A DNA stretch of 64,000 bases from Albifimbria verrucaria (Eukaryota; Ascomycota; Sordariomycetes; Hypocreales; Stachybotryaceae). The stretch covers positions 2,976,001-3,040,000 of the forward strand of contig JAHREC010000013.1 of assembly GCA_020081605.1 (NCBI GenBank). The letters are read 5' to 3'. Positions within the stretch are counted from its first letter, which is position 1. Each line of letters begins with the position of its first letter. This document shows positions 1 to 13,002 of the stretch, piece by piece. A program made the position numbers and the translations under genes. The notes beneath the pieces were generated by a model. That model did not search any database. It was given only the letters and a program-made list of their open reading frames with translations, and was not told the DNA's origin.

Positions 1-1916
1 CGCCTCGAGCCAGGCGATGCTCGGGGCGGTGAAAGTGCAAGACATAGTAAATAACAAGGTCTACGAGACAGGATCGACCTCGACGTGCAGTGGCCCTGAT
101 GCGATCCAGCATCTTCACGAGGCAAACCTGGTAAGGTCGGGAAGAAGATCAAAAATCTGCCTTGCAAGCGCATGGTTTCGTACTGCCGTAGCATTTACTG
201 GGGTACTAACCTTGACATGAAACACGGCGTTCTGCAAGAGCCCGCACCGCAACGGCATATCTCGGGTGCACAAGGCGAAGAAGAACGGCATCGTGGGTGG
301 ACATTTAAACGCCCCAACCGCGTGCTGCGGTCATTTCGCCTACCGTTGCCTCGGGGGCCGTCAATAGGGGCAGGGGAGGGGGCATGAGTCTCGCTTGAAC
401 ACACAAACCTGCCCACCCATGCCTGGCAGGCACGTTGTCTTTGATGCTACCGTAGGGTCCGTGGCGAAGAGTCTGATCGCTGCCATCAGCCGTGTCAGCC
501 CTGCAACTTTCGAGGGCCCTGCAGGGATGCCTGGCAAGAACAGACCTCTCGACATGAAGCCGTAGCTGTTGTTGGTTGTAAACTCCGAGCATGCCGGAGT
601 CTCGCGTGTTAATCCATGCGAATCGCTAGCTATCCCTGGCTCCTCTCAGTCATCTGCTGTTGGAAAGAGATCGCGAAGAGCCAAGTGCCGGCGACTTATC
701 CGCAGTTCACAATGAAGCAACCCGGCCCCAGGTGAGATAGACGGCCAACCCTCCGGCCGCAATGCGAAGCCGGACTGCTATACGAGAATCGGCTCGAACA
801 GCTTCCCAGCACTGGCCCAAGCCACTGACCCGTGCCGACGTAAGGCGTACCCCGTCAAGAAGCCAGCCGTGCTCAATCTCATATTCCAGGCTCCTCACAC
901 GAAACACCAGGCCGGGCGACGCGATGCTACCGCAGCATGTGCGGAGTTTCTATTCATTGCACATTGACATTGACTCACGCCACCAAATTCCGTCCATCTC
1001 GAGATGTGCAGAACAGGAGAACGAAACTGCAACATGGGCTACAGATTGTGGAGAGCTGAGTGGCCCACCCCCGTTCCCTTTTCGCCTCGGCTGCTGCCGA
1101 GCCTGCTACAACACAAAATCCAGGTACAGTCCGGATCCGGAAAACAATCGAGGCGCGCGATGGAGCAGTGGTGTGGGGACTCAGCAGCGCGAGGAACACA
1201 TCCGCAATCCTTTCTGTTTCATGTGGTTGTAGCGATGTTTTTAGGAAAAGGAAACGCCAACACAGCCACCCCGTGCTCTGCCAGCGCCCGCGGGTCTCGA
1301 CAGCCTGCACGCCCCTCCCCGTCACGTCGTACCGTAAGCGCTTAGACGCACGGGAGAACGAACGGCTCCGCGTCTCTCTGTCCTCCCGTGTGTGGGTTGG
1401 TTCCAACAAGGGAACCACGAGTGGTACGGATTACTGCTTCCGGGTTTAGTCACAACAGGGCTGGGCCAACTATCCACGTTGCATGTCCAGGGAGATTATC
1501 ACGAGGTGAACCAACAAAGATGCCAGGCTGAGGCAGCACATACATGCCACTTCCGGAGGTTACGTCAATGGATTCAGCATGCGAATATCCCCTTTCTCAG
1601 CATTCACAGGCACATGCAGGTAGTCGAGTAAGCAAAAGGCGGCATGATCATTTGTTTCGAATCAGCTAGCCTTACATTCAGGACTGTGCAGCGGCGAGCA
1701 TGGTAGCATCACGACAGCCTGGAAACCCTCCAGCATTACCTCCTCCAACAGCAGCTTCCGAGCTGCGAGGTCGAGAACGAATTTGACCCCTGGATGCAAT
1801 AGTCAACGCGTTTTGGGGGTATTGTTACGAAATCCACAGTGGTGCAGCCCTCAGCGTCTTGACCCCTTTTCAGTTTTCGTCAGTTTGCCCGCACCTCCAT
1901 CCCCTTGGTCCATATG
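1..1916. other. No gene recognised (window start)
   Basis: Short open frames overlap on both strands here, the longest about 150 codons. None shows a recognisable domain, a convincing intron pattern or low-complexity membrane character. The right part is probably the 3' flank of the PCT1 gene on the minus strand. The left part may belong to the flank of a gene outside the window. Confidence 0.5.
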
Positions 1917-3402
<1,486 letters not shown>

Positions 3403-4971
3403 CTTGTGACGCGAGAATCTGGGAGTGTAGAGAGCCGGGTCGGGTCGGGTCGAGTCGAATCGAGTCGAGTCTACAGGATATCGGGACAGCGTGTCAGCAG
3501 AGAGAAGTGCTCGCGTGCGCGCCCCAGTATAGATAGGTAGGTAGGCCCGACGCTTGGCAGCTGCTGACCTCAGTGAAACCCCAGAGGATATTCCCGCGGG
3601 GGCTTGGATGGCAGCTTTGCGTGCTCCGACCAAGCTATCTACTAATGCAATAGCAGCAAGCGTGTCTGGCGTCGGTCTTTTTTTTGTTGGTTCTGTCTGT
3701 CCTGGAGACGGTCTGGACCAGCTCGGAGATGTGGAGGGATTGGTGAGAGCAAACGAACCCCGGCGGAGCAGGATGGTGAATCGAATGTCTTTCCGGAATT
3801 ATCGACAGGGGAGAAGCTTCGTGCTACCTGTTCCTGGCTCGACTTTCGAGGGGAAAGACAGGAGGAGAGGACTAGGCTGGGGCGTGTGGAGTGCAAGCAG
3901 CGGAAAAAAAGTGGCTCAACCACTAATCACTCCACATTGTGCATTTTTTAACCCGCAGAAAGGAAATGATGAATTTCAATGGCTTTCTTTTAAGGCCTCT
4001 CCTTTCTCGCTAGGTCCTGCACTCACTACTTAGACTGGGGAGGCTAGAGAGGGAAAGGTATAATATCTGGGCAGATAAAGGGGTGGTCAGACAGGTGCTA
4101 TAGGTCAACAGCAGGTAGGTAGGTAGTAGGTAGGTATGTTAGGATGGTAGTCGGCCAAGGCACGTTGGATGCTAACTTATATACGAATCACCTCCCAACT
4201 CTTCCTCCCTTCTGATAATTATGTCATTTTAAAGAAGGAAAAATACACCAATCCTTTTAATCCACCTTGCAACCAAGCAAAAGTCGCGTCCTCGTCTGGT
4301 TCTCGCTCTTTCTCTCGGCCTTGGCCATGTCATGCGAGTAATTCGACAGAGCTCTCTGCCAGCTACTTGAAACTGTTAGCTTCTTACATCACACGTTGCG
4401 TCATCACTTTTCTGCTACCAACCATCCACCGTCAGCTTCTCTTCCGAGTGCCCAGCCATTGGTTCTCGTTCATTGGACGTCGCGCTACTAAGTACTTCCA
4501 GGTGCTGGACTGGACTGAACTGCACAATCACATGCCATATGCTGGTCTCTCTATTCGTTGCTTCTATGAAATGCGAGCTGCAGGCCCTTCCATCCTAGAG
4601 CGAATATCAAAAACAAGCCGCTTCTACTCGCATCTTTTATTTAGTTTTTTCCTTTTGTTACGAGCCAACTCCAGCAATTCTAAATGTCCCGTACGGGCTC
4701 CATCCGATGCTTCATCGTAATCCCCCCATATCCGCTTTTCGCCGCCCTCTTCCGTGTGGTTGAGGTCGCGCCCGTAAAGCCTGCTGAATATTTGGCAAAG
4801 AACAAGATAATTATACACGATAGCCTCCTCCTTTGCCCCGTGCCAAAAATGAATACAACTCCTTACCATAATGCTCCCTCACTTTCCATTGTGACTCCTT
4901 CGTGGCGCCGTGTCCGCACTGGTATCGCGCCATCACCGTGTGTTTCACACCTCAGCTCATAGCCATTGCCC
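3403..4971. other. Intergenic region: PCT1 promoter and HRP1 3' flank
   Basis: Both neighbours are on the minus strand, so this holds the PCT1 promoter (right of 3402) and the HRP1 3' region (left of 4972). A GTCGA/GTCGG-rich stretch lies at about 3425-3475, immediately upstream of the PCT1 start. The plus frame 4169-4720 has no recognisable domain and I treat it as chance. Confidence 0.5.
4113..4136. repeat. GGTA/GTAG microsatellite
   Basis: A short run of AGGT/GTAG units lies in the PCT1 upstream region. It is a simple repeat with no gene content. Confidence 0.7.
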
Positions 4972-7865
4972 CTACCTAGCGTAAGGGTGGAAACCACGGT
5001 TGCCGCCTCGACCACCACCTCGGTAGTTGGCTCCTGGCTTGCCGGCGTTCTTAGGTCCTGTGGGAGCGTTGGCCGGCGGTGCGTTTTGCGGGTCCGGAGT
5101 TCCTGGCTACCGCTACCGCCGCGCCGGAAACCGCCCTGGTTGGCACTCGGCTGAGGCACGTCGTCGTACATGCCCTCCCACGACGCCGGAGCATTGCCGC
5201 CGCCGCCGCCGCCGCCTCCTCCTCCCATGCCGTAGGCTCCTGACCACCGTAGCCACCTCCTCGGCCGCCACGACGTCCGCCACCCTGCTGCGGCTGCGGC
5301 TGCTGCTGCTGTTGATACTGGTCGAATCCCTCATATCCTCTGCCCGCCCCGCCGTTGCCTTGGCCACCTTGCTGCATCTGCTGCTGCATCTGTTGTTGCA
5401 TCTGTTGCATCTGCTGCATCTGCTGCATCATCTGGGGCTCATGTTGTTCATCATGTTCTGGTTGCCGCCTCGGCCCATGGCTTGTTGCATTTGCTGCATC
5501 TGCATCATGTTCTGCCACATGGCAGGGTTCATCGGCATGCCCCGGCTCATGGCCATCTGTGACTGCATCATGGCAAAGTATTGCTGCATGCGCTGGAAGT
5601 ACTGCGCCATCACCTGGGGCGACATGCCGTTAGGTCCCATTTGCTGTCCCATGCCGCTCTGGCCCGACTGCTCGTCGCCCTTCCTGAACTTGCCACGCTT
5701 AGCCGCCTCTTCCTCCTCGCGGAGATTGCCGCGAGGCTGCGCCTTCTTCACCTCGATGGGCTTGCCGTGGATCTCCAGGGGCACATTGATACAAGCATCA
5801 ACTCCGGCCTCGCTCTCAAACGTCACAAAACCGAATCCTCTTGGTCGGCCTGTGTCTTTATCCATCATGAGGGTTGCGTCGACAACTCGGCCGAACTGTG
5901 CGAAGTAGTCCTTGAACTCCTGATCCGTGGTCTCTTGGCTTACACCACCCACGAAAATCTTGCTAGTCTTCTCTTGTTCGTCGCGGGAATGGCGCGTTTG
6001 GGGTCGATCTGGGAAGGAAGAATCAGCATCAGTACGTCAAAACCTGATGAGCCGTGGAAGCTTACAATTTTTCCGTCCAGGAAATGCTCCTTAACCATGA
6101 CAATGTTGACCGTCTTGGCGTCCTTGAACGTGAGGAATCCAAAACCTCTGGATCGGCCTGTGCTGCTGTCACGCATCACAGTGCACTCAACGACTTCGCC
6201 AAACTGCGAAAAGTAATCGCGTAGCGATTCTGTAGCGGTCAGAGCGATTCATTGGAACGGACAGGGTAGAACTCACGATCGGTAGTCTCCCAGTTAAGGC
6301 CGCCGATGAACATTTTACTACTCGTTTGATCAGTACAGGTAGCCGAGAAGATATCAACTACATTGACAAAACAGCAAATCATGCTAAAGAAGGGAAAAAA
6401 AGACAAGTATGAAATAAAAGCTCGAGTGGCAAGCAAAGGGTATGCAGTATCATGGCATCATGATGTGTTTAGCAATACGCAGGATCCTGAGTTCATCCCA
6501 CGGCCCGTGTTGTGCCGTGTTGATATTGATGCATGAGAGCTGGGCGGCCAATGTTCTAGGGCAGCGGCATCTTATGATGGTTTTCCTCAACTTCGTGCTA
6601 CAGCACGTATGGCGACAGGAGGTTGTTGCATACATGCTGGCGAGCCTTGCGGAGCGGTCCAAGGCCCTTGCAGTGTCGCAAATGAGACACGTCTTGATCA
6701 TCTAGGAGCCGGGTTTGGGGATGATGATGCTTCGGCAATGCGTCTAATGTTGTCTCCCATAAAGTACCAGGGCAGTGGCAGCGGCAGCGAGAGGTTTGGC
6801 TTCTGTCGGATTTTCTTCTCTTCGTCTTGTGCTATCGTCTTGACTGTCTGGTCTGTCTGTCTTTCTCTTTCCATTTCTCTCTTGCTAGGTACTGGCTTCG
6901 AGCGCTATTCGCTATAGTCTTGCTCTAGCAGCCGTGGGAATGTAACCATTCTCCTCGGGCTCTTAAGGTCTCTGCGACCCAGGGCTATGGAAGATAGTAG
7001 CGCCTTGTGTGATGACTAGTGTTGACCGGTTCTTTCTTGGTAATAACCACAGGGGTAAGGTCCCAATCTCGAGATCGTCTCTTTCTGTGCCATTCAGATG
7101 ATCACTCTTGAGATGCTTCTCCATTGTAATGCTTCAGCGGCTCTTTCCCTCTCCCAAGATATACCAGGCCATTGCCACTCGGTCTTAATGCTTGCACAAG
7201 GGTAAAATAGGCTTCCGCAAACCCAGCCCAGCCGTCACCAAAACCCCCACTGATCCCAGCTTCTGGGAAATGGTACGTGGATATATGCGACGTTTGCGTC
7301 GCACGGAATCATCATCATAATCATCATTGGAGAGCTGGCAACGAAACAAATGTAGCGTACCAACGGCGATGCCGCGGTGAACGTCAGGTAACAGCAATAA
7401 GGGGTGGGAAACAAAACAGCGTATCACATCGATAGAGAATGGCGGACTTACCCATCTTCCTTCGCACTTGCCTTGTGCACGGTCCCGTACGGTGGTGGCG
7501 ATGAACCATTATCTGTCTGAGCTGCCCGTATCGCAGTGTTCGATGCTCCTCCCAGGTTAAAGTCTACATCGTCGTCATCGTCATCCTCGTCCATATCATG
7601 GTGTTGCGGTTGTTCGATGCTGGGCAGCTCGGTGGCCGCCGACGGAGCTACGAAATCATCAATCTCGGGCTTTAGGGTGCCGCTGGCGCGGGAGGCTGTG
7701 GAACTGGTCCAGCCTTAGAGATGTCGTTATCTTCATAGCTATAGGGATTGTTAGCCATGTTCCGACAAGGGGCTCGAGACCGCAGCTGCAGGGAACTCTG
7801 AATGATGGGGAAGAACCGTACAGATCGGCGAAGAGATCTTCTTCGAAATTCTCCTGTTCCGCCAT
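4972..7865 (-). CDS. HRP1: HRP1/Nab4-type hnRNP, two RRMs, pre-mRNA 3'-end processing
   Basis: This is probably the ortholog of yeast Hrp1, the cleavage factor IB protein that binds the polyadenylation enhancer. Exons are 7865-7822, 7738-7452, 6317-6277, 6229-6066 and 6008-4972, giving about 525 residues. An acidic N-terminus (MDEDDDDD...VDFNLGG) precedes RRM1 (RNP2 MFIGGL, RNP1 RSRGFGFLTF) and RRM2 (RNP2 IFVGGV, RNP1 RPRGFGFVTF). A Met/Gln-rich region, poly-Gly and an RGG-like tail ending RGGNRGFHPYAR follow. Intron 2 (7451-6318) is about 1.13 kb, far longer than any other intron in the window. Five single-base shortfalls break the frame: near 7676, 5986, 5435, 5240 and 5102. With them corrected the exons sum to 526 codons. 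The start gives MAEQENFEEDLFADLYEDND, matching the acidic start of fungal relatives. Confidence 0.9.
5372..5432. repeat. CTG/CAT coding repeat (Met-Gln tract of HRP1)
   Basis: CTGCAT, CTGTTG and related units on the plus strand encode alternating Met-Gln runs on the minus strand, between RRM2 and the Gly-rich tail. Such tracts are often length-variable and prone to self-association. Confidence 0.8.
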
Positions 7866-8520
7866 TTCGACAAACTAAGGTTGAGCGAGACGAATGGACA
7901 ACGAGGCTTGAGTTGCGCGAGGCCAAAACAAGCGACTGGATGGATATGAGTGCGGACACTGCGGAATGTCGCAAACTAGATCCTGGAAGCTGGCTTGATC
8001 GGCCTGTCAGATGGAACAAGGAAATGTAAAACTGTGCGGGAATAGAAGTGATTAGAGAGAAAATATAGAAGTACTGCAAGCAATGGATGCGTTGACGAAG
8101 GTTTGCACGACAAAGAGAAGCCTTGCAGCAAGCTCATCCAGGTGGATGCTGCTGACAAAGCGGTGCTCCAGCCAATGACAGCTGAGGCGGCTGCACCTTA
8201 CCTAATGCGAAGCCAAAGCCAGGAGCCAATGGCCTGAAACGACCTGGACTCCCCAATTTGGTGGGGTCTCCCCGCCTACAGGGCACTGGCTCAAGGTGCT
8301 CAGACGCTGCCCCAGGCCTAAGAGTTGGCCTTGATAGGCCTGAGGACTGCTAGCAGCCAGTGAGGCGAGTGCTGTGCTGCGCCGTGCTGCGCTGGGTTGG
8401 TCTGGTTTGGTCACGCACGACTCGCTCGTCGTGGCCAGTCCAAGGTCCATGGACCGCAGCCTTGACGCATCCAACCCTTTACAGAATGTGGCCTCGCCCT
8501 GTTGACGACCATCCGTGACA
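7866..8520. other. Shared divergent promoter HRP1 / GYP1
   Basis: The 655 bases between two divergently transcribed starts contain no gene that I can see. They must hold both promoters. No specific site is assigned. Confidence 0.6.
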
Positions 8521-10712
8521 ATGTGGTCGTCCTCGGGCAGCGGCAAGAAACCTGTGCAGTCGGTAAGTCGCTCCTCGGTTGGGGGCCTTGAGACCAGCCC
8601 CGATCAGCCGTCTCTTCCCCATCCATCCCATTGATGTCATGCTGTTTATCGCTGACTGCCCCACTGCCACAGGAGATGGTTCAAGTTGGTATGTTGCTGT
8701 CACCGCATCTGGTGAGCCGCGAGCTTGGTGGCCTGGGCTAACATGTGCACAATGGCTCCGATATAGATAGATCCGAGTGAGTACAGTCTTCCTGCACTGG
8801 GCCAACTCGTGCGCTGACCCTCCCTCGTCGCAGGTCCGCATCGCCTTTCTGGAGACCGCCTCCTCGAGACAATGCTTCACGGAGGAGCGTAACGACCCTG
8901 GCTGGTCGCGACTCCAACCTGGTCGTTGGCGCCGCCTATTCTCACGCAGACATGCTCAAGATCGATTCTCTGTACGTCTCCCGGCTCGTCTGAGTCTTGG
9001 TTGCTGACCTTGCCGCCCAGGAACCTCTCAAACTCATCCAACCGCCCTCGAACCCCGCCGTCCTCTTCCTCGTCAAAGGTCAAAACCAGCAACCCTGACG
9101 CCTCTCCTCCCCTCGCCACACCTCGGGCTTGAATTCCCCGCCCTTTAAGAGTTACATCAACTTCCTCTCCAACACCAACGATGACTGGAAAGCCGACGAA
9201 GATGAGATGCTTGGATATGAGGACGATGACGGCGACGACTTCGGCTTGCCGAGTCTGTCCAACATGAAGAGACGGACGAGACGGCTGGCTTCTCAGCAAA
9301 CCTTTTCCGATTCCAATACTCTGTCGCCTGCTCTGGATGGTTCCTTCGGAGGTCTGCAGCAAAGGCGGTACTCCAACAGTGCCGACATCGCTATTGAGCG
9401 ACCCTCGCCTACGTATCCGATGCCCAAGAAGAGCGAGGGCAAGATTCTGCGGCCACAGTACAAGGATATTCTTAAAGGTGCGTAGTGATCCTCCTGCTGG
9501 CCAAATATTATTACTCATTCATTTAGATCCTGTAAACGCCCTCCATCTTATCAACTACCCTCGATCCAAAGTGGCACCTCGTCCAAGGAGGCCGATGCCA
9601 TTAATGCTCGAATAGGGCGTATCAACAAGTTCAAAAACTATTACAAGCATCGTCCATCTCCCTACCCGATCTCAGGTCGTTGGCATGGTCAGGAGTTCCC
9701 GACGAAGTCCGCGCAGTGACATGGCAACTTCTCCTGAGCTACCTGCCTACAAACAGCGAGAGAAGGGTTGCTGCTCTGGAGAGGAAGAGAAAGGAATACA
9801 CCGATGGCGTACGACAGGCATTCGAACGGGGTGGTACGAGCACAGCCTCGTCTGGCAGAACCAGAGGCCTTGACGAGGCCATTTGGCACCAGATCAGTAT
9901 CGACGTACCCAGAACCAACCCTCACATTGAGCTTTACAGCTACGAAGCGACTCAAAGATCCCTCGAACGGATCTTGTACGTCTGGGCAGTGCGCCACCCC
10001 GCGAGCGGCTATGTCCAAGGTATCAACGATCTCGTGACGCCATTCTTCCAAGTCTTCCTAGGCCTCTACATTGGAGACCCGAATATCGAAACCGGCATGG
10101 ACCCCGGTCAGCTACCAAAGTCGGTCCTCGATGCGGTTGAGGCCGATTCTTTTGGTGCTTGACCAAGCTCCTGGACGGCATCCAAGATCACTACATAGTC
10201 GCACAGCCTGGTATACAGCGCCAAGTGGCTGCGCTACGAGATCTTACGGCTAGGATAGACGCCAACCTGTCAAAACATCTCGAAAAGGAAGGCGTTGAAT
10301 TCATTCAGTTCAGCTTCCGATGGATGAACTGTCTTCTCATGCGTGAGATCAGCGTTCAAAACACCATCCGAATGTGGGACACATATCTTGTAAGTGACAA
10401 CTTCCTGCTTCTTATCAACGCCGCATCATCACTAACACCCTTTTCCCACCACAGGCCGAAGAACAAGGATTTTCGGAGTTTCATCTTTACGTTTGCGCCG
10501 CCTTCCTAGTGAAATGGTCTGACAAGCTGCTCAAGATGGATTTTCAGGAGATCATGATGTTTCTGCAAAGCCTGCCGACCAAGGGGTGGACCGAGAAAGA
10601 CATTGAGCTCCTGCTCAGTGAGGCCTTCATCTGGCAGAGCCTCTTCAAAGGTTCTTCAGCGCATCTAAAAGGCCAGCCAAGCCGGCCGGCTGTGAAGAAT
10701 CTACAGCTATAA
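8521..10712 (+). CDS. GYP1: TBC-domain GTPase-activating protein, GYP1/TBC1D22 type
   Basis: This is a Rab/Ypt GTPase activator, expected to act on Ypt1-class Rabs at the Golgi. Exons are 8521-8562, 8673-8688, 8767-8776, 8834-8971, 9021-9477, 9527-10389 and 10455-10712, giving about 595 residues. A Ser/Pro-rich N-terminus leads to the TBC domain from about residue 270. The arginine finger IxxDxxR reads ISIDVPR (near 350) and the glutamine finger reads YVQGIND (near 384). The C-terminus (SEAFIWQSLFKGSSAHLKG) matches the family. Exons 2 and 3 are microexons of 16 and 10 bases; their placement rests on phase and splice consensus only. Four single-base shortfalls occur: GGG at 9125, CCC at 9558, AAAAA at 9633 and TTTT at 10150. 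Corrected, the exons give 596 codons. Confidence 0.9.
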
Positions 10713-11182
10713 TATCGACTTGAAATCCTTGGGTCGTATCCAACTATCACCTGCTGACCGTTGTTTGTCGACGTTGACGCTGGTGGATATGCAGCATGTG
10801 GACGGGCAAAACTCACAATCATTCATCATACAGGCGTTTTGAAGGGCGTTTCGAATTAGTCTATGATAATAGAAAAAGTGCTTGAAATGGATATCTTAGT
10901 GATCTTCTCCTCTACTCCTATCTATGCAGTGTGGACAAACACGGCAGCAGGCTCGCTTGCTTCATCTGCAAAATTGAGCCCAAGAATTTTTCCAACTTGT
11001 GTTACAATATGTGTTCGCCGTCTGTAGAATAGACACCCCAACGCCTAGCCAGAAAATGCGACATCCTAGCGGAGCTCCCAAAGCTCAGCACAGGTGTGGT
11101 AATTGAACTCTCAGTCCTCTTGCTCAAGACTCTCGATGGATCCAAAGTCTTAAAAGCCGGACTCTCGTACATCTCAAATCAT
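10713..11182. other. Convergent 3' region GYP1 / GT90
   Basis: The 470 bases between two convergent genes hold only the two 3' ends. No other feature was seen. Confidence 0.6.
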
Positions 11183-13002
11183 TTATGACGTCAAATCAGC
11201 AACGTACCCCAGGGTATCTCTGTTTTCATCGCAAAGTCTCGCCCACTCCAGCAGCAACCGCCAAACATAGAGGGCCATGTCTTCCGTACGCAAAACCTGC
11301 TCGGCCCAGTCTTGCCCTCTCTCAGCGATAAATCTCGCCGCAGCATCTCCTGGACCATCGCCATCATCGAAAAATTCCAAGACAGAGTAAAGATCCTGAA
11401 AGGTGTTATCCAAAGGAGCGAAATGCAGCCATGGTACCAGGCGGTCATCGTGCCACTCGGAGTAGATGGTGGCCTTGAGTGGCAAGCTAGTGGACCGCAT
11501 AAAACCACGGAATCGGGCGCTGAAAGAATTGCCGTCAGCGTCGGGGAGGAACTTGTACTGGTACTGTTCCTTCATTGGTATCCTTTCGGAGGGGCGGAAA
11601 ATATCGCCAAGGAAGTCGCATTCGCCTGGAGCGCAGAGATTGATGAAACCAACATCTGCAAACTTGCCGAGCCACTTGCCCAGTTCCTTTCTGTCGCGAT
11701 GAACGCTGGGGTAGATGTTCTTGGGTGGTAGCTGAAAGGCCTTTGCCCGAGCGCCTTGTGCCTCGACACGCGACACTGTTGTGGCATTTAGCATATCGAT
11801 GAGACGATGACGGTGGAAATGGTGCCATGTGTCGGCCTTGGTGCGCCCGCCCGAGGCATCACCACGCCAAACCAGGCCGTTTTTCTTCTTGTCCCATGTC
11901 GGACCATGGGACTCCCTCCCGAGTAGAATTCGTCGTCTGTGAGGTACATGGCTCCGGGAATCAAGATATCGTTGTTGATGGGGAGTTTAGAGCCGCTGAA
12001 AATGGGGATAAGCTCTTCGGTCGACGAAATACTCAATGGTTCTATAAAAGTTCCGTGAAGTTGGCGTAAATGGGGTTGCGAGCAGGGATCCATCGATGCA
12101 GTCCAGTTCTTGACGAATCCCCTATACGCATAGTCTGGTTTCCAGTTTTTGGGAAACTCGGCAGGTTGTGAATAGTTTTTTACTGCAGGGACGCCATAGG
12201 CTGCGCTGTCTGGACCGCAAGCTTTCACGGCCAGAGACCAGTACGACTTGTCAGGACCGGACCAGTCAGGCTTGTAGGCTTTAGAATGAGTAGCGTCGAC
12301 AGGCGCGAGGCCCACGAAGCTGTTAGTGACTTTGTTCGATGAGGGCATGACCCGGGAAGCCAATTCTTTCTGGACCAGCTCGGAGATCCTTTTGTGCGGA
12401 ACAAGAAGGCGGGGCTCGTCCATGTAATTGATGGGCATATCGACATCGGGGAGGTCTGCAGCGAATTTACCAACCAGCTTTGTCCAAAGCTGCAGCCACG
12501 GAACGCGGCCCTGGACATCACCATCGCCCTTGGCCCTGCCCTTGCGCACTCTTACAACCCAAGGCCAAGTGTTGGCGCGGCGCACAACGGCTTCTCTTGG
12601 GAGGGCCCAGAAGGGCGCCAGGTCTTTGTATATACGGTCGAAGTAATCCTCGATAATGATGGCGTCATTTTCCATGGCGGCTTGGAACCACTTGTCGAAG
12701 CCGGGAGGCGGATGGCGGCCTCGTCTCGCGCGGTATCGGGATGCGGCGACACGGACATCGAAGCTGCGCCTGGACATCCTCTCCTCCTGGAACTCCCTGG
12801 CGTCCATCATAAGCTTTTTGATAGGATGCGTCGACCCAAAGGTCAGGGAAGCGGGTATGCCCATGACATCCCAGCCGCTAGAGTCGGACGACAGCGTATA
12901 ATTGCAGATGAAGAAGGTGAAGATCAAGGCGACGACGAGGTAGCGCATGAGGAGCCTGGACGGCCATATGGTCCAGGCCCGCGCACCCCAGAGCCTCGCC
13001 AT
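11183..13002 (-). CDS. GT90 (CAP10-like) glycosyltransferase, type II membrane protein
   Basis: This is a family 90 glycosyltransferase of the kind related to the cryptococcal capsule protein CAP10, probably Golgi-located. It reads as a single exon of about 606 residues. A short basic N-terminus and one hydrophobic anchor (about residues 17-37, LLMRYLVVALIFTFFICN) are followed by a stem and the lumenal catalytic domain. C-terminal landmarks include YQYKFLPDADGNSFSARFRG, the donor-binding segment conserved in GT90, and the following LPLKATIYSEWHDDRLVPW. One base is missing in the C run at 11914-11916; upstream the frame ends in an unrelated tail, and adding the base gives 607 codons. The sugar donor and acceptor cannot be told from sequence. 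The start is the first ATG ahead of the anchor. Confidence 0.88.

Noticed and set aside
762..1418. Overlapping frames of about 150 codons on both strands
   Set aside because: No domain, no start context and no intron signals; they mirror each other and look like GC-rich chance frames.
6640..6720. Leu/Ser-type tRNA suggested by GCGGAGCGGTCCAAGGC
   Set aside because: The D-arm-like stretch has no matching T-arm (GGTTCGAATC-like) or acceptor pairing within 90 bases on either strand.
6318..7451. Box C/D snoRNA in the long HRP1 intron
   Set aside because: An ATGATGA-like C box can be found on the minus strand near 7320, but no CTGA box follows at a suitable distance with terminal pairing.
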